NCBI GenBank assembly: GCA_021029595.1
Contig: JAJJOY010000003.1
Span: forward strand, 248,001 to 312,000
Source of the DNA: Hominenteromicrobium mulieris
Lineage (GTDB): Bacteria > Bacillota > Clostridia > Oscillospirales > Acutalibacteraceae
Direction: 5' to 3'
DNA length: 64,000 nt
Positions 1 to 9,284 of the stretch are shown piece by piece (within the stretch, counting starts at the first letter, position 1; each line of letters begins with the position of its first letter). A program made the position numbers and the translations under genes. A model generated the notes under the pieces. The model worked only from the letters and a program-made list of their open reading frames with translations. It did not search any database and was not told where the DNA came from.

Positions 1-1
1 G

Positions 2-1972
2 CTCATGGTCGCCGCCGCGTGCATCGTGAATTATTATTTCTTCGTCGGCATGGTGACATTCACGGTCATCTACTTCTTTGTGCGTCTGCTCTCCGGCAGC
101 TGGCACATCACGGTCAAAGATTTCCTCCTGCTCGCGCTCGAAGCCGTGCTCGGCCTCGGCATCGCGTGCATTCTGCTTGTGCCAAGCGTTCTGTGCATCA
201 TTCAAAACTACCGCGTTTCCAATCCCATCAGCGGCTGGAGCGCCCTGCTTTATGACCGCAACCAGCGCTACATTCACATTTTGCAGTGTCTCTTCTTCCC
301 GCCGGATCTTCCCGCACGCCCGAACTTCACCCCGGATTCCGAATCCAAATGGGCGTCCCTCGGCGCATGGCTGCCCATGTTCAGCATGGCCGGCGTCATC
401 GGCTGGATGCAGCTAAAACGCCGCCACTGGCTGAAAAAGATGCTCTGCGTTCTGCTCTTCATGGCGTTTATTCCCGGCCTCAACGCTTTGTTCCAGCTCA
501 TGAACGCGTCGTATTACGCACGCTGGTTCTATATGCTCACGCTCATGATGGCCGCCGCCACCATGATGGCGCTCGAAAACCCGCGTGTTGATTGGCGCCG
601 CTCCTTAAAGTGGACAACGCTTATCACGCTCGCCATGACGCTCGTCATCGGCCTCATGCCCACGCTCACCAAAACGGACGGCGAGATTACCGATGTCACA
701 TTCGGCCTCGAAAAATACCCCACGCGCTTCTGGACATACGCCGCCATTGCGCTCCTCTCACTTGCACTCGTCGGCTTTGTTCTTGCATTTTATAAGCGCG
801 GCTCCCGCCCGTTCTACCGCGCTGCGTCCGTCTGCCTCAGCATCACCATCGTGCTGTATTCTGTTTTCTTCATCGCGCTCGGCAAAACACAGTCGGATTA
901 CACCTATGACCACATCATCCCCTACGCCTTAAACGGCGGCGCGGATGTCGCCATAGACGACCTGCGCGACGACAACGTCCGTACGGATTTCTACGAAAGC
1001 CTCGATAACTCCGCCATGTTCTGGGAGGTACAGTCCATTCAGGCGTTCCACAGCATCGTCCCCGGCTCGCTCATGGAGTTCTACGATTCCATCGGCGTGC
1101 AGCGCGATGTCGCTTCCCGCCCGGATACCACTCACTACGGCCTGCGCGGACTGACAAGCGTCAAGTATCTTTTTGACGACGATCACGATACCGAGTATTT
1201 CGCCGGCGAAGACTACGCCGACCCCGCCATGCCGGGCTGGATGTACTACGGAAACACAAACGGCTTTGACATTTGGGAAAACGAACATTACATTCCCATG
1301 GGCTTCACCTACGACAGCTACGTCACCGAAAAAGATTACGAAAACACAAGCGAAAGCTACCGCGAGCTTTTGATGCTCAAGGGCATCGTCCTCACCGATA
1401 AGCAGGTTTCAAAATGGGGCGATATGCTTTCTCCGCTCGATACAAGCGAACTCTCCTACACCAAGGAAACCTACAAAACAGATTGCGAAAACCGCGCAAA
1501 GCTCACCTGCGATACCTTTGAATATACAAATACCGGCTTTAACGCCACCATCACAGCAAGCCGCGACGTGCCCGTGTTCTTCAGCATCCCGTATGAAAAC
1601 GGCTGGTCGGCCTACGTCAACGGCGAAAAGGTCGATATCGAAAAGGTGAACGTCGGCTTCATGGCCATCCGCGTCAACGCCGGCACCAATGTCAAGATCG
1701 AGTTCAAATACCGCACGCCCGGCCTGTTTCTCGGCATGGCAATCACCGTCGTGTGCGTGCTTCTGTTCGCACTTTATATGGTACTCATGCGCACGATCTT
1801 CAAAGAAGTCCCCGTGCCGCTCACCCGCCACAATATGGTGCTGCGCCCGCTCTCCCACTATGCAAAAAAGCACGGCGCGCATTTTGAAAACAGCGGACTT
1901 ATTCACGTAAAACCGCGCAGTCAAACCGACCGCGCTTTGGAAAAGAAAGAAGGTTTTGATAATGACGACTGA
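2..1972 (+). CDS. YfhO-family membrane protein, 5' end outside the window
   Basis: The frame is already open at the left edge, so this is the C-terminal part (about 655 residues) of a larger protein. Many hydrophobic helices in the first 300 residues are followed by a long soluble region (about residues 310-575) and one last helix near residue 600. This layout, with motifs such as NASYYARWFYML and a late segment FFSIPYENGWSAYVNGE, matches the YfhO/GT-C-like family implicated in glycosylating lipoteichoic acid or other envelope polymers. The stop overlaps the start of the next gene by 11 bases, so the two are probably translated together: the glycosyltransferase next door could supply the lipid-linked sugar donor. 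The family call is good; the substrate is unknown. Confidence 0.82.
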   Translation, partial: LMVAAACIVNYYFFVGMVTFTVIYFFVRLLSGSWHITVKDFLLLALEAVLGLGIACILLVPSVLCIIQNYRVSNPISGWSALLYDRNQRYIHILQCLFFPPDLPARPNFTPDSESKWASLGAWLPMFSMAGVIGWMQLKRRHWLKKMLCVLLFMAFIPGLNALFQLMNASYYARWFYMLTLMMAAATMMALENPRVDWRRSLKWTTLITLAMTLVIGLMPTLTKTDGEITDVTFGLEKYPTRFWTYAAIALLSLALVGFVLAFYKRGSRPFYRAASVCLSITIVLYSVFFIALGKTQSDYTYDHIIPYALNGGADVAIDDLRDDNVRTDFYESLDNSAMFWEVQSIQAFHSIVPGSLMEFYDSIGVQRDVASRPDTTHYGLRGLTSVKYLFDDDHDTEYFAGEDYADPAMPGWMYYGNTNGFDIWENEHYIPMGFTYDSYVTEKDYENTSESYRELLMLKGIVLTDKQVSKWGDMLSPLDTSELSYTKETYKTDCENRAKLTCDTFEYTNTGFNATITASRDVPVFFSIPYENGWSAYVNGEKVDIEKVNVGFMAIRVNAGTNVKIEFKYRTPGLFLGMAITVVCVLLFALYMVLMRTIFKEVPVPLTRHNMVLRPLSHYAKKHGAHFENSGLIHVKPRSQTDRALEKKEGFDNDD

Positions 1973-2954
1973 ACGTAATATTCCGGTCTTGTATCTCGTC
2001 ATTCCTTGCTACAACGAGGAAGCCGTACTGCCGGAGACCACCAAGCGTCTGACCGAAAAAATGCACACCATGATCCGCGCCGAGCAGGTCGATCCCGAAA
2101 GCCGCATTCTCTATGTCGATGACGGCAGCAAGGATAAAACCTGGGCGATTATCTCCGAATACGCCGAAGCTATTCCCTATGTGGACGGCGTAAAGCTCGC
2201 GCACAACCGCGGCCACCAAAACGCTCTGCTCGCCGGCCTCATGACCGCCATGCCGCTGTGCGACTGCGCCATCAGCATGGATGCCGATCTGCAGGATGAC
2301 ATCAACGTCATCGACCGCTTCGTCGAAAAATATATGGAGGGCTGCGACGTCGTCTACGGCGTGCGCAACAAGCGCGAGACCGATACGTTCTTCAAGCGCA
2401 CCACCGCAGAAGGCTTTTATAAATTCATGAAGATTCTCGGCGTAGACGTCGTCTTCAATCATGCCGATTACCGTCTGATGAGCCGTCGCGCGCTCGAGGG
2501 CCTTTCCGAGTATAAGGAAGTCAACCTGTTTCTGCGCGGTATCGTGCCGCTCATCGGCTTTAAAAGCGACTATGTCTATTATGACCGCGCCGAGCGTTTC
2601 GCGGGCGAATCCAAATACCCCTTAAAAAAGATGATCTCCTTCGCGCTCGACGGCATCACGTCGTTCAGTGTAAAGCCCTTAAAGCTCATCTCCAACCTCG
2701 GCATTCTCATCTCCGTTCTCAGCATCTTCGGCCTCCTGTACGCGCTCATCTCGCACCTGTGCGGCGTCACCGTCGCGGGCTGGACAGCCATCGTCGCGTC
2801 CATCTGGCTGCTCGGCGGTCTGCAAATGCTCTGCCTCGGCGTCGTCGGCGGCTACATCGGCAAAATTTACAGCGAAGTCAAGCAGCGCCCCCGCTTTCTC
2901 ATCGAAACCCACCTCAAAGCCGAACCGGAAGAAAAAGTCTTGGACGAACACTGA
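1962..2954 (+). CDS. Family 2 glycosyltransferase, polyprenyl-phosphate sugar transferase (GtrB/DPM1-like)
   Basis: 330 residues. The N-terminal GT-A domain shows VIPCYNEEAVLPET near the start, a VDDGSKDKTW nucleotide-sugar motif and SMDADLQDD carrying the metal-binding acidic pair; two helices near residues 235-300 anchor it in the membrane. This is the usual plan of enzymes that move a sugar from a nucleotide donor to undecaprenyl phosphate on the inner face of the membrane. I chose the ATG at 1962 because AGAAGG lies 8 bases upstream; a TTG six bases earlier would be too close to it. It overlaps the YfhO-like gene and is followed by a terminator. The sugar cannot be read from sequence. Confidence 0.9.
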   Translation: MTTERNIPVLYLVIPCYNEEAVLPETTKRLTEKMHTMIRAEQVDPESRILYVDDGSKDKTWAIISEYAEAIPYVDGVKLAHNRGHQNALLAGLMTAMPLCDCAISMDADLQDDINVIDRFVEKYMEGCDVVYGVRNKRETDTFFKRTTAEGFYKFMKILGVDVVFNHADYRLMSRRALEGLSEYKEVNLFLRGIVPLIGFKSDYVYYDRAERFAGESKYPLKKMISFALDGITSFSVKPLKLISNLGILISVLSIFGLLYALISHLCGVTVAGWTAIVASIWLLGGLQMLCLGVVGGYIGKIYSEVKQRPRFLIETHLKAEPEEKVLDEH

Positions 2955-2971
2955 TACGCTAACCAAACCGG

Positions 2972-3008
2972 ATCCCGAATTGTCTCGGCAGTTCGGGATT
3001 TCTTTTCC
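2972..3008 (+). terminator. Rho-independent terminator after the GT2 gene
   Basis: An 8-bp stem ATCCCGAA/TTCGGGAT with a 12-base loop is followed by a T-rich run. It ends the YfhO-GT2 transcript before the next membrane protein gene. Confidence 0.75.
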
Positions 3009-3046
3009 CGCTGCTCACGGCATGTTGAGTTTAAGAGGTACATTTT

Positions 3047-4615
3047 ATGAAAAAATTCGCTTTCGGAGCTTCCAAATTTTTCCTCGGCTCCGTTTTCGGC
3101 TGCGTTTTTGTATTGCTCCTGTTTTTTACGCAATGTACATACGCCAAAAAGCAGACATTTCTGCTCTCAAATATTGCTCTGCTTCTGTTCGGCATCGCAC
3201 TTCTTGTGCTGTTTCTGTCCCTCGACCGCCTGCAACAGGTCAAGCTTTCGTGGCGTCGGCCGACCGTATCGTCCGATGTGCTCATATACGGTCTGTGTCT
3301 GCTTTTATTTTCCGCACAGCTCTATATTTCCTATAACATTTATTTCGAAACCGGTTGGGACGCGGGCCTCCTTACAGAAAACGCCCGCAATCTGATGCAC
3401 AAGCAGTCGGTCGATATCCGCTATTTTTCCAACTACCCCAATAATCTGCTGTACTTTTTCTTCGAGCTGTTCGTCTTCAAGCTGAATAAATATTTCAGCA
3501 TTTTCTCCGATACACAGCAGGCTTTGTGCGTCATCACCGTCAACTGCGCACTCAATACGCTTTCCTGTCTGCTCGTTTATAAAACCGCCGCGCAGCTCAC
3601 ACTAAAGCTATACGCTTTTTTCGGCTTTTTTCTCGCGGTACTCAGCTTTGGGCTTTCCCCGTGGAACGTCATCTGCTACACAGACGCTTTAGGGCTGATT
3701 TTCCCTATCCTTACACTTTATGTATTCATCCGTCCGGCAAAACACAAATGGCTCTCCTATGTGCTTTCCGCCATCATCGGCACACTCGGGTATTTTATCA
3801 AGCCACAGTGTTTTATTTTGCTTATCGCCGTTTTTTTGATTGAAGGTATTTACGCACTGTCCGAAAAGCACCTGTTAAAACCGCTTCTGCTCTCACTTTT
3901 GACAGTCGCCATCACCTTTTTCGCCGTTAAAGCCGGTACAGGTTTTCTGTGTTCCCACTATCACATTCAGCTTGATAACGAGCAAAGCTTCGGCATTGCA
4001 CATTTCTGGATGATGGGTCTTAACCCGGAAAAAAAAGGTGTCTATTCCGCCGAAGACGTTCGCTATTCCCGTTCTTTTGTCACCGCTTCCGAGCGCACGC
4101 AGGCAAATATCGCCGTCGGCAAACAGCGTTTACAGGAAATGGGCTTTTTCGGCACGCTCAAACAGCTCGCGCAAAAAATGCTCACGCTCTATAATGACGG
4201 CACATTCGCATGGGGAAAGGAGGGAAATTTCCTTCAAACCGTTTTTGATCCGCCCAATACAAAATCCGCTCCCTTCCTCCGCAGCATCTACTACCCCGAC
4301 GGCAGCCGCTACTTGTATTTCACAACCTTCGAGCAATTCATTTGGCTCATAATCTTGCTGCTTGGCGCCGCCGGTCTGTTCAGCAGCTTCAATCATAAGC
4401 ACGCAAAAACCTTAAATATCCTGTGGCTCACATGGATCGGCCTCACCGTCTTTGAGCTCCTGTTTGAAGTACGCGCCCGTTATTTGTACACCAACGTTCC
4501 GCTTTTCTGCGTGCTTGCAGCCGTCGGCATCGAAAATATCCGCCGCCTGTTCTGCCGCATCACTGAAAAGCTCTCTGCGCGTCTTCCCGCAAAAAAAATC
4601 CGTATAACCCCATAA
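3047..4615 (+). CDS. Polytopic membrane protein, GT-C/GT39-like glycosyltransferase
   Basis: 522 residues with about ten or more hydrophobic helices. A loop after the second or third helix carries FETGWDAGLLTENARNL, with an acidic residue placed as in the first external loop of GT-C transferases, and a large soluble loop lies around residues 300-425. Such proteins take a sugar from a polyprenyl-phosphate donor outside the membrane. The start has AGAGG at a suitable distance. It stands as its own unit between two terminators, next to the GT2 and YfhO-like genes, which suggests a joint role in surface polymer decoration. Sequence identity to named enzymes is not evident, so only the general class is given. 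Confidence 0.7.
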   Translation: MKKFAFGASKFFLGSVFGCVFVLLLFFTQCTYAKKQTFLLSNIALLLFGIALLVLFLSLDRLQQVKLSWRRPTVSSDVLIYGLCLLLFSAQLYISYNIYFETGWDAGLLTENARNLMHKQSVDIRYFSNYPNNLLYFFFELFVFKLNKYFSIFSDTQQALCVITVNCALNTLSCLLVYKTAAQLTLKLYAFFGFFLAVLSFGLSPWNVICYTDALGLIFPILTLYVFIRPAKHKWLSYVLSAIIGTLGYFIKPQCFILLIAVFLIEGIYALSEKHLLKPLLLSLLTVAITFFAVKAGTGFLCSHYHIQLDNEQSFGIAHFWMMGLNPEKKGVYSAEDVRYSRSFVTASERTQANIAVGKQRLQEMGFFGTLKQLAQKMLTLYNDGTFAWGKEGNFLQTVFDPPNTKSAPFLRSIYYPDGSRYLYFTTFEQFIWLIILLLGAAGLFSSFNHKHAKTLNILWLTWIGLTVFELLFEVRARYLYTNVPLFCVLAAVGIENIRRLFCRITEKLSARLPAKKIRITP

Positions 4616-4621
4616 CGCACA

Positions 4622-4659
4622 AGACCCCCGCTCCCGGAAAACTCCGAAAGCGGGGGTCT
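4622..4659. terminator. Bidirectional terminator between convergent genes
   Basis: An 11-bp stem (AGACCCCCGCT paired with AGCGGGGGTCT) lies between the stop codons of the membrane protein and fucO, which converge here. Confidence 0.75.
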
Positions 4660-4692
4660 CTATGTTTATTCGGTTACCTTAGGCAAAAACGA

Positions 4693-5841
4693 TTACATCA
4701 AGCTTCTGTACAGCTCGGCAATCTCCTCAACGGAGGTGTCGCGCGGGTTGCCCGGGCAGCAAGCATCTGCAAATGCGCTTTCTGCGAGGAACTGTACGTC
4801 CTCTTCCTTCAGGATGCCCTTCAGGTTTTCCGGAATACCCACATCTTCGCTCAGCTTCTTCACAGCCGCAATCGTTGCATCGGCAGCCTCTTCGGCGGTC
4901 ATCGCGTCAATGCCCTCAACGCCCATGGCCTTGCCTACTGCGCGATAACGCTCGCCTGCAACGGACTTGTTGTACTCAAGGCCGGTCGGCAGAATGATGG
5001 CGCAAGCCACGCCGTGCGGGGTGTCATACAGAGCGGAGAGGCCGTGCGCCATGGAGTGTACGATGCCGAGGCCGACATTCGAGAAGCCCATGCCTGCAAT
5101 ATACTGACCGAGTGCCATGCCCTCTCTGCCGGCTTCGGTGTTCTGCACCGCGCCGCGCAGGTTCTCGGAAATCAGGCGAATGGCTTCAAGGTGGAACATA
5201 TCGGAAATGGTGCAGGCGCCCTTCGTGATGTAACCCTCAATGGCGTGGGTCAAAGCGTCCATACCGGTCGCAGCGGTCAGCCCCTTCGGCATGGAGGACA
5301 TCATATCCGGGTCAACAACCGCGATCTCCGGGATGTCGTTCGTGTCTACGCAGACGAACTTTCTCTTCTTTTCCACGTCGGTGATAACGTAGTTGATTGT
5401 CACTTCCGCAGCGGTACCGGCAGTGGTCGGCACAGCAATGGTGAACACCGCGTGCTTCTTCGTCGGCGCAACGCCCTCCAGAGAGCGAACGTCTGCGAAC
5501 TCCGGGTTCTCAATGATGATGCCGATGGCCTTTGCGGTATCCATGGAGGAGCCGCCGCCAATGGTCACGATGCAGTCTGCGCCGGAAACCTTGAAGGCCT
5601 CAACGCCGTGCTGTACGTTCTCAATCGTCGGGTTCGGCTTGATCTCGCTGTAAACGGAATACGGGAAGCCGGCCTTGTCCAGAAGATCCGTCACCTTCTG
5701 CGTAACGCCGAACTTCAAAAGGTCCGGGTCCGAGCAAACAAAAGCTTTTTTGTAGCCGCGCGCCTGAAGCTCCTCCGGAATCTTTTCAATCGCACCCTTG
5801 CCGTGATAAGAAATTGTGTTCAATACGATTCTGCTGACCAT
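4693..5841 (-). CDS. fucO: Lactaldehyde reductase / propanediol oxidoreductase, iron-dependent
   Basis: 382 residues, the length of E. coli FucO. The NAD-binding GGGSSMD motif is at residues 95-101 and the iron ligands are D195, H199, H262 and H276, each exactly one position before those of E. coli. It reduces L-lactaldehyde, made by the rhamnulose-1-phosphate aldolase next door, to 1,2-propanediol, which restores NAD+ in anaerobic rhamnose use. The start at 5841 is set by AGGAG 9 bases upstream; an in-frame ATG at 5850 touches the ribosome site. A 93-base gap to rhaD holds what looks like its own promoter. Confidence 0.93.
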   Translation of the reverse strand: MVSRIVLNTISYHGKGAIEKIPEELQARGYKKAFVCSDPDLLKFGVTQKVTDLLDKAGFPYSVYSEIKPNPTIENVQHGVEAFKVSGADCIVTIGGGSSMDTAKAIGIIIENPEFADVRSLEGVAPTKKHAVFTIAVPTTAGTAAEVTINYVITDVEKKRKFVCVDTNDIPEIAVVDPDMMSSMPKGLTAATGMDALTHAIEGYITKGACTISDMFHLEAIRLISENLRGAVQNTEAGREGMALGQYIAGMGFSNVGLGIVHSMAHGLSALYDTPHGVACAIILPTGLEYNKSVAGERYRAVGKAMGVEGIDAMTAEEAADATIAAVKKLSEDVGIPENLKGILKEEDVQFLAESAFADACCPGNPRDTSVEEIAELYRSLM

Positions 5842-5876
5842 AAAAAACATCTCCTAATCCCAAATATGGGAATTTT

Positions 5877-5894
5877 TTAACTAAGTTAATTATA
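5877..5894 (-). promoter_or_regulatory. Putative fucO promoter -10 with overlapping palindromic operator
   Basis: On the minus strand a TATAAT box (5889-5894) runs straight into the perfect 13-bp palindrome TTAACTAAGTTAA (5877-5889). No good -35 is visible. The palindrome covers the expected start site and looks like a repressor site, of the TTAA-type bound by MarR-like proteins. Which protein binds is unknown. Confidence 0.45.
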
Positions 5895-5934
5895 CACCTG
5901 TCCGCACAGATTGTTTGTAACAAAACTGTAAATA

Positions 5935-6756
5935 TCAGTTCAAAAATTCTTCGTTCAGTTCCACGCCGAATTCCTTCGCGATGGCTCTCAAATTGTCGTC
6001 TGTAATGGTCTGGCGAATTTTACCGCCGCCCGCCGTAATAGCAAGCATATAAATTTGCGCCGCCTTCTCGATCGTGTGCATGAGGCCAAACGTAATGTCG
6101 TAATCCGGTCCGGAAACGAACAAGCCGTGGTGCGCCCAAACGGCCGCGTCATATTTTTTCATCAGCTCGCTCGTCGCCATCGCAATGTCCGCGCCGCCCG
6201 GCACCATCCACGGCACCACGCCCACGCCGTCGGGGAACACCACCGGGCACTCTGTGGCGCTCTGCCATAAAGCACGCGTAAAGTCGCGCGCCGTCAGCGG
6301 CATGATGTACGTCATCGCAATGAGATTCGGCGTGTGCGCGTGGTAAATGACACGGTAAGCGCCGTTCGTCGCCGCCTTGCGCACACTGTGGTTCATAAAG
6401 TGGCTTGGGAATTCGCTCGTCGGGCGCGCGCCGTTCTCAAGGCCCCACACAATGCGCCAGCTGTCGCCCGCATCGTTGATCTCTACAATACCGATGTTGT
6501 GCTCCGGGTCATCCTGCACATTGCGCAAAAACTTGCCGCTGCCCGTCGTGATGAAATATTCGCCCTTTAAGTTATCTGCCTGCACGCCCATGCTGTTCCA
6601 CTCGCGCGGCGCGGTGAAAAACGGGCGGCACTGCTCCACTTCCTCCGGCTTCATGCGGTAGGTCAGGTTGCCGCCGTTTCTCTCGTGCCAGCCCTGCTCC
6701 CAGCCATCCGTGCACATGCGGATAAAACCGCGTACTGCGGGAATTTCCGTCATCAT
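5935..6756 (-). CDS. rhaD: Rhamnulose-1-phosphate aldolase
   Basis: 273 residues, as expected for RhaD. It splits L-rhamnulose 1-phosphate to dihydroxyacetone phosphate and L-lactaldehyde in the cytoplasm. Zinc ligands are visible as H139 and H141 (motif YHAHTPN) and H210 (WAHHGLF), and the catalytic E115 lies in SEFPSH; all are two positions before their E. coli counterparts. The start at 6756 has GGAGG 9 bases upstream. It is 14 bases from rhaA and clearly in the same operon. Confidence 0.96.
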   Translation of the reverse strand: MMTEIPAVRGFIRMCTDGWEQGWHERNGGNLTYRMKPEEVEQCRPFFTAPREWNSMGVQADNLKGEYFITTGSGKFLRNVQDDPEHNIGIVEINDAGDSWRIVWGLENGARPTSEFPSHFMNHSVRKAATNGAYRVIYHAHTPNLIAMTYIMPLTARDFTRALWQSATECPVVFPDGVGVVPWMVPGGADIAMATSELMKKYDAAVWAHHGLFVSGPDYDITFGLMHTIEKAAQIYMLAITAGGGKIRQTITDDNLRAIAKEFGVELNEEFLN

Positions 6757-6770
6757 TTTTATATACCTCC

Positions 6771-8045
6771 TCAGCGCTTTAAAAGCACTTCGTTTTCGTA
6801 TTTTTTAATTTCAGAAAGCCACGCCATGTCGTCTGCGGGAACATTCTGCTCCTTGCAGTATTCCGCCCAAACATCGCCGAACGGCATCGTTTTCAACTCC
6901 TCCGCGCGGATCATCAAAGACGTGAAATCCTGCTCGTTCTGCAGCTTCGTCAGCTCCTCCGTCGGCTGCAACAGCGCGAACAACAGCGCCTTCTGTACAT
7001 TGCGGAAGCCCGTCACCCACGCGCCGATACGGTTGATGGACGCGTCAAAGTAATCGAGCGCAATCTTAACACGACCCGAAAGCCCGCCGCAGCGCACAAT
7101 CTCTTTCGCAATTTCCTTTGTCTCGTCGTCAAACAGCACCACGTGGTCGCTGTCCCAGCGCACACCGCGCGTGATGTGCAGCGCAATCTCCGGGAAGAAC
7201 GTCAGCATCGCCGGAATTTTATCGGATACGACCTCCGTCGGGTGGTAGTGGCCGTTATCGAGCAGCGGGATGCACTTATCTTTATTCATCGCCGCATAGC
7301 TCAGCGCAAATTCCGCACTGCCCACCGTGTACGCCTCCACCCCGATACCGAACACCTTCGATTCCACACACGGCTTTACAAGGTTAAAATCGTACGGCTC
7401 AGAGAGAATCTCATCGAGAGACTCTTTATACAGCATGCGCGGCGTCATGCGGTCGGCGGGAATATCTTTCAGTCCGTCGCCCGTCCAGATGTTCATGATG
7501 CACGGCTGACCGAGCTCCTCCGCCAGATACTGCGAAATGCGGATACACGCCTTGCCGTGCTCCACCCAGAATTTGCGCGTCTCCGGGTTCGGGCTCGAGA
7601 GCGTCAGCGGGTCGCACTTCGGGTGCGAAAAATACGTCGGGTTAAAGTCACATCCCAGCCCGCGCTCCTTACAGAACTTCACCCACGGCGCAAAGTGCTT
7701 CGGCTCCAGCTTATCTCTGTCCACCCAGCCGCCGTTTTCTTCGGTGAAGATCGCGTAGCTCGCGTGTAAATTCAGCTTCTTCGTGCCGGGGCAAAGGCGC
7801 AGCACCTCGTCGATGTCCGCCATCAGCTCCTCCGGCGTGCGCGCACGGCCGAGGTAGTTGCCCGTCGTCTGAATGCCGCCCGTCAGCGGGGCATTCGGGT
7901 CGCCGTCAAAGCCGCGCACGTCGTCGCCTTGCCAGCAGTGCAGAGAGACCGGCACGCTTTTCAGCGTGTTGATGGCAGCGTCGGTGTCCACACCGCGCTC
8001 GGCATAGCGCTTTTTCGCCGCCTCATACTGTGTCATATCGTTCAT
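6771..8045 (-). CDS. rhaA: L-rhamnose isomerase
   Basis: 424 residues, close to the 419 of E. coli RhaA. It converts L-rhamnose to L-rhamnulose. Family marks include VSLHCWQGDDV at the N-terminus, LNLHASYA, the acidic metal region LLDNGHYHPTEV, and RWDSDHVV. Its ATG overlaps the stop of coaBC in an ATGA arrangement, so ribosomes finishing coaBC can start rhaA directly; no other arrangement of its start is better supported. It lies within rhaB-coaBC-rhaA-rhaD(-fucO). Confidence 0.97.
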   Translation of the reverse strand: MNDMTQYEAAKKRYAERGVDTDAAINTLKSVPVSLHCWQGDDVRGFDGDPNAPLTGGIQTTGNYLGRARTPEELMADIDEVLRLCPGTKKLNLHASYAIFTEENGGWVDRDKLEPKHFAPWVKFCKERGLGCDFNPTYFSHPKCDPLTLSSPNPETRKFWVEHGKACIRISQYLAEELGQPCIMNIWTGDGLKDIPADRMTPRMLYKESLDEILSEPYDFNLVKPCVESKVFGIGVEAYTVGSAEFALSYAAMNKDKCIPLLDNGHYHPTEVVSDKIPAMLTFFPEIALHITRGVRWDSDHVVLFDDETKEIAKEIVRCGGLSGRVKIALDYFDASINRIGAWVTGFRNVQKALLFALLQPTEELTKLQNEQDFTSLMIRAEELKTMPFGDVWAEYCKEQNVPADDMAWLSEIKKYENEVLLKR

Positions 8046-9238
8046 CCTTTCCTAAGCGTGTTGATTTTTGTTAAAATGCGGTCTGCCGTCTCGTCTTTTG
8101 AGAGCATCGGCAACTCCTCTGTTTCGTCTTTTGTCAGCAGCGTCACCACGTTCGTATCGCCCGCAAAGCCCGCACCCTTCGTGCGCAGGCTGTTCGCCGC
8201 GATCATATCGAGGTTCTTGCGCTCGAGCTTTCCACGCGCGTTTTCAATGAGATTCTCGGTCTCCATCGCAAAGCCGCAGAGGAACTGCCCCGCGGGCTTG
8301 TGCGCGCCGAGGTACGCCAGAATGTCCTGCGTGCGCTCAAGCTCAATGCTCATGCCGCCGTCGTGCTTTTTGATTTTCTCCTCGGCGACCGTTTTCGGGC
8401 GGTAATCCGCCACCGCCGCCGCTTTGATGATGACGTCCATCTTCGGCGCACGGCTCGTCACCGCGTTGAACATGTCTTCCGCAGATTCCGCTTTCACCAC
8501 CGTCACAAACGGGGGCGGTTCCACGGTCATGTTCGCGCAGACGAGCGTCACATCCGCACCGCGCATCGCCGCACGGCGTGCAAGCGCGCAGCCCATTTTA
8601 CCCGTCGAATGGTTCGTGATGAACCGCACGGGGTCGATCTTCTCCGCCGTTGCGCCCGCCGTCACGAGGATTTTCTGCCCTGCAAGATCTTTCTCCGCAC
8701 CGATCGTCTGCATGATCCAGTCAAACAGCGTCTTTTCGGAAGGCATTTTCCCCGCGCCTATATCACCGCAAGCCAAATACCCGCTGTCCGGCTCGATCAC
8801 CGTGTACCCGAATCGTCTCAGTTTTGCAAGATTATCCTGCACAATGGGGTTCAAGAACATATTCGTGTTCATCGCAGGCGAAATCAAAATCGGGCAGCGG
8901 CACGCCATCACGGTCGTCGTCAGCATGTCGTCCGCAATGCCGTTCGCAATTTTGCCGATGACATTCGCGCTCGCGGGGGCGATGAGCACAATGTCCGCGC
9001 GCTTTGCCAGCGCAACGTGCTCCACGCTGTACTGGAAATTGCGGTCGAACGTATCGATGAGACACTTGTTGCCCGTCAAAGTCTCAAATGTAATGGGGTT
9101 GATAAAATTCGTGGCGTTCTGCGTCATCAGCACCGTAATATCCGCGTGCTGCTTTTTCAGCATACTCGCAAGCCCCGCAATTTTGTACGCCGCAATGCTG
9201 CCCGTCACGCCCAGTAAAACCGTTTTACCTTTCAGCAT
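8042..9238 (-). CDS. coaBC: Bifunctional phosphopantothenoylcysteine synthetase/decarboxylase
   Basis: 398 residues, the family length. The N-terminal flavoprotein domain (about 1-175) has GVTGSIAAYK, the NANFINP-type helix and the SPAMNTNM substrate clamp; the C-terminal ligase domain (about 185-398) has TAGATAEKIDPVRFITNHSTG and the AAAVADYRP segment. It makes 4'-phosphopantetheine from phosphopantothenate and cysteine for coenzyme A. A housekeeping gene in the middle of a rhamnose operon is unusual, and its stop is fused to the rhaA start (ATGA). The gap to rhaB is 46 bases, with a good AAAGGA ribosome site, and no terminator is seen. Confidence 0.96.
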   Translation of the reverse strand: MLKGKTVLLGVTGSIAAYKIAGLASMLKKQHADITVLMTQNATNFINPITFETLTGNKCLIDTFDRNFQYSVEHVALAKRADIVLIAPASANVIGKIANGIADDMLTTTVMACRCPILISPAMNTNMFLNPIVQDNLAKLRRFGYTVIEPDSGYLACGDIGAGKMPSEKTLFDWIMQTIGAEKDLAGQKILVTAGATAEKIDPVRFITNHSTGKMGCALARRAAMRGADVTLVCANMTVEPPPFVTVVKAESAEDMFNAVTSRAPKMDVIIKAAAVADYRPKTVAEEKIKKHDGGMSIELERTQDILAYLGAHKPAGQFLCGFAMETENLIENARGKLERKNLDMIAANSLRTKGAGFAGDTNVVTLLTKDETEELPMLSKDETADRILTKINTLRKG

Positions 9239-9284
9239 TTTATCGTCCTTTCCGTTTTGTTTTTACTCTATTATAATACACTTT

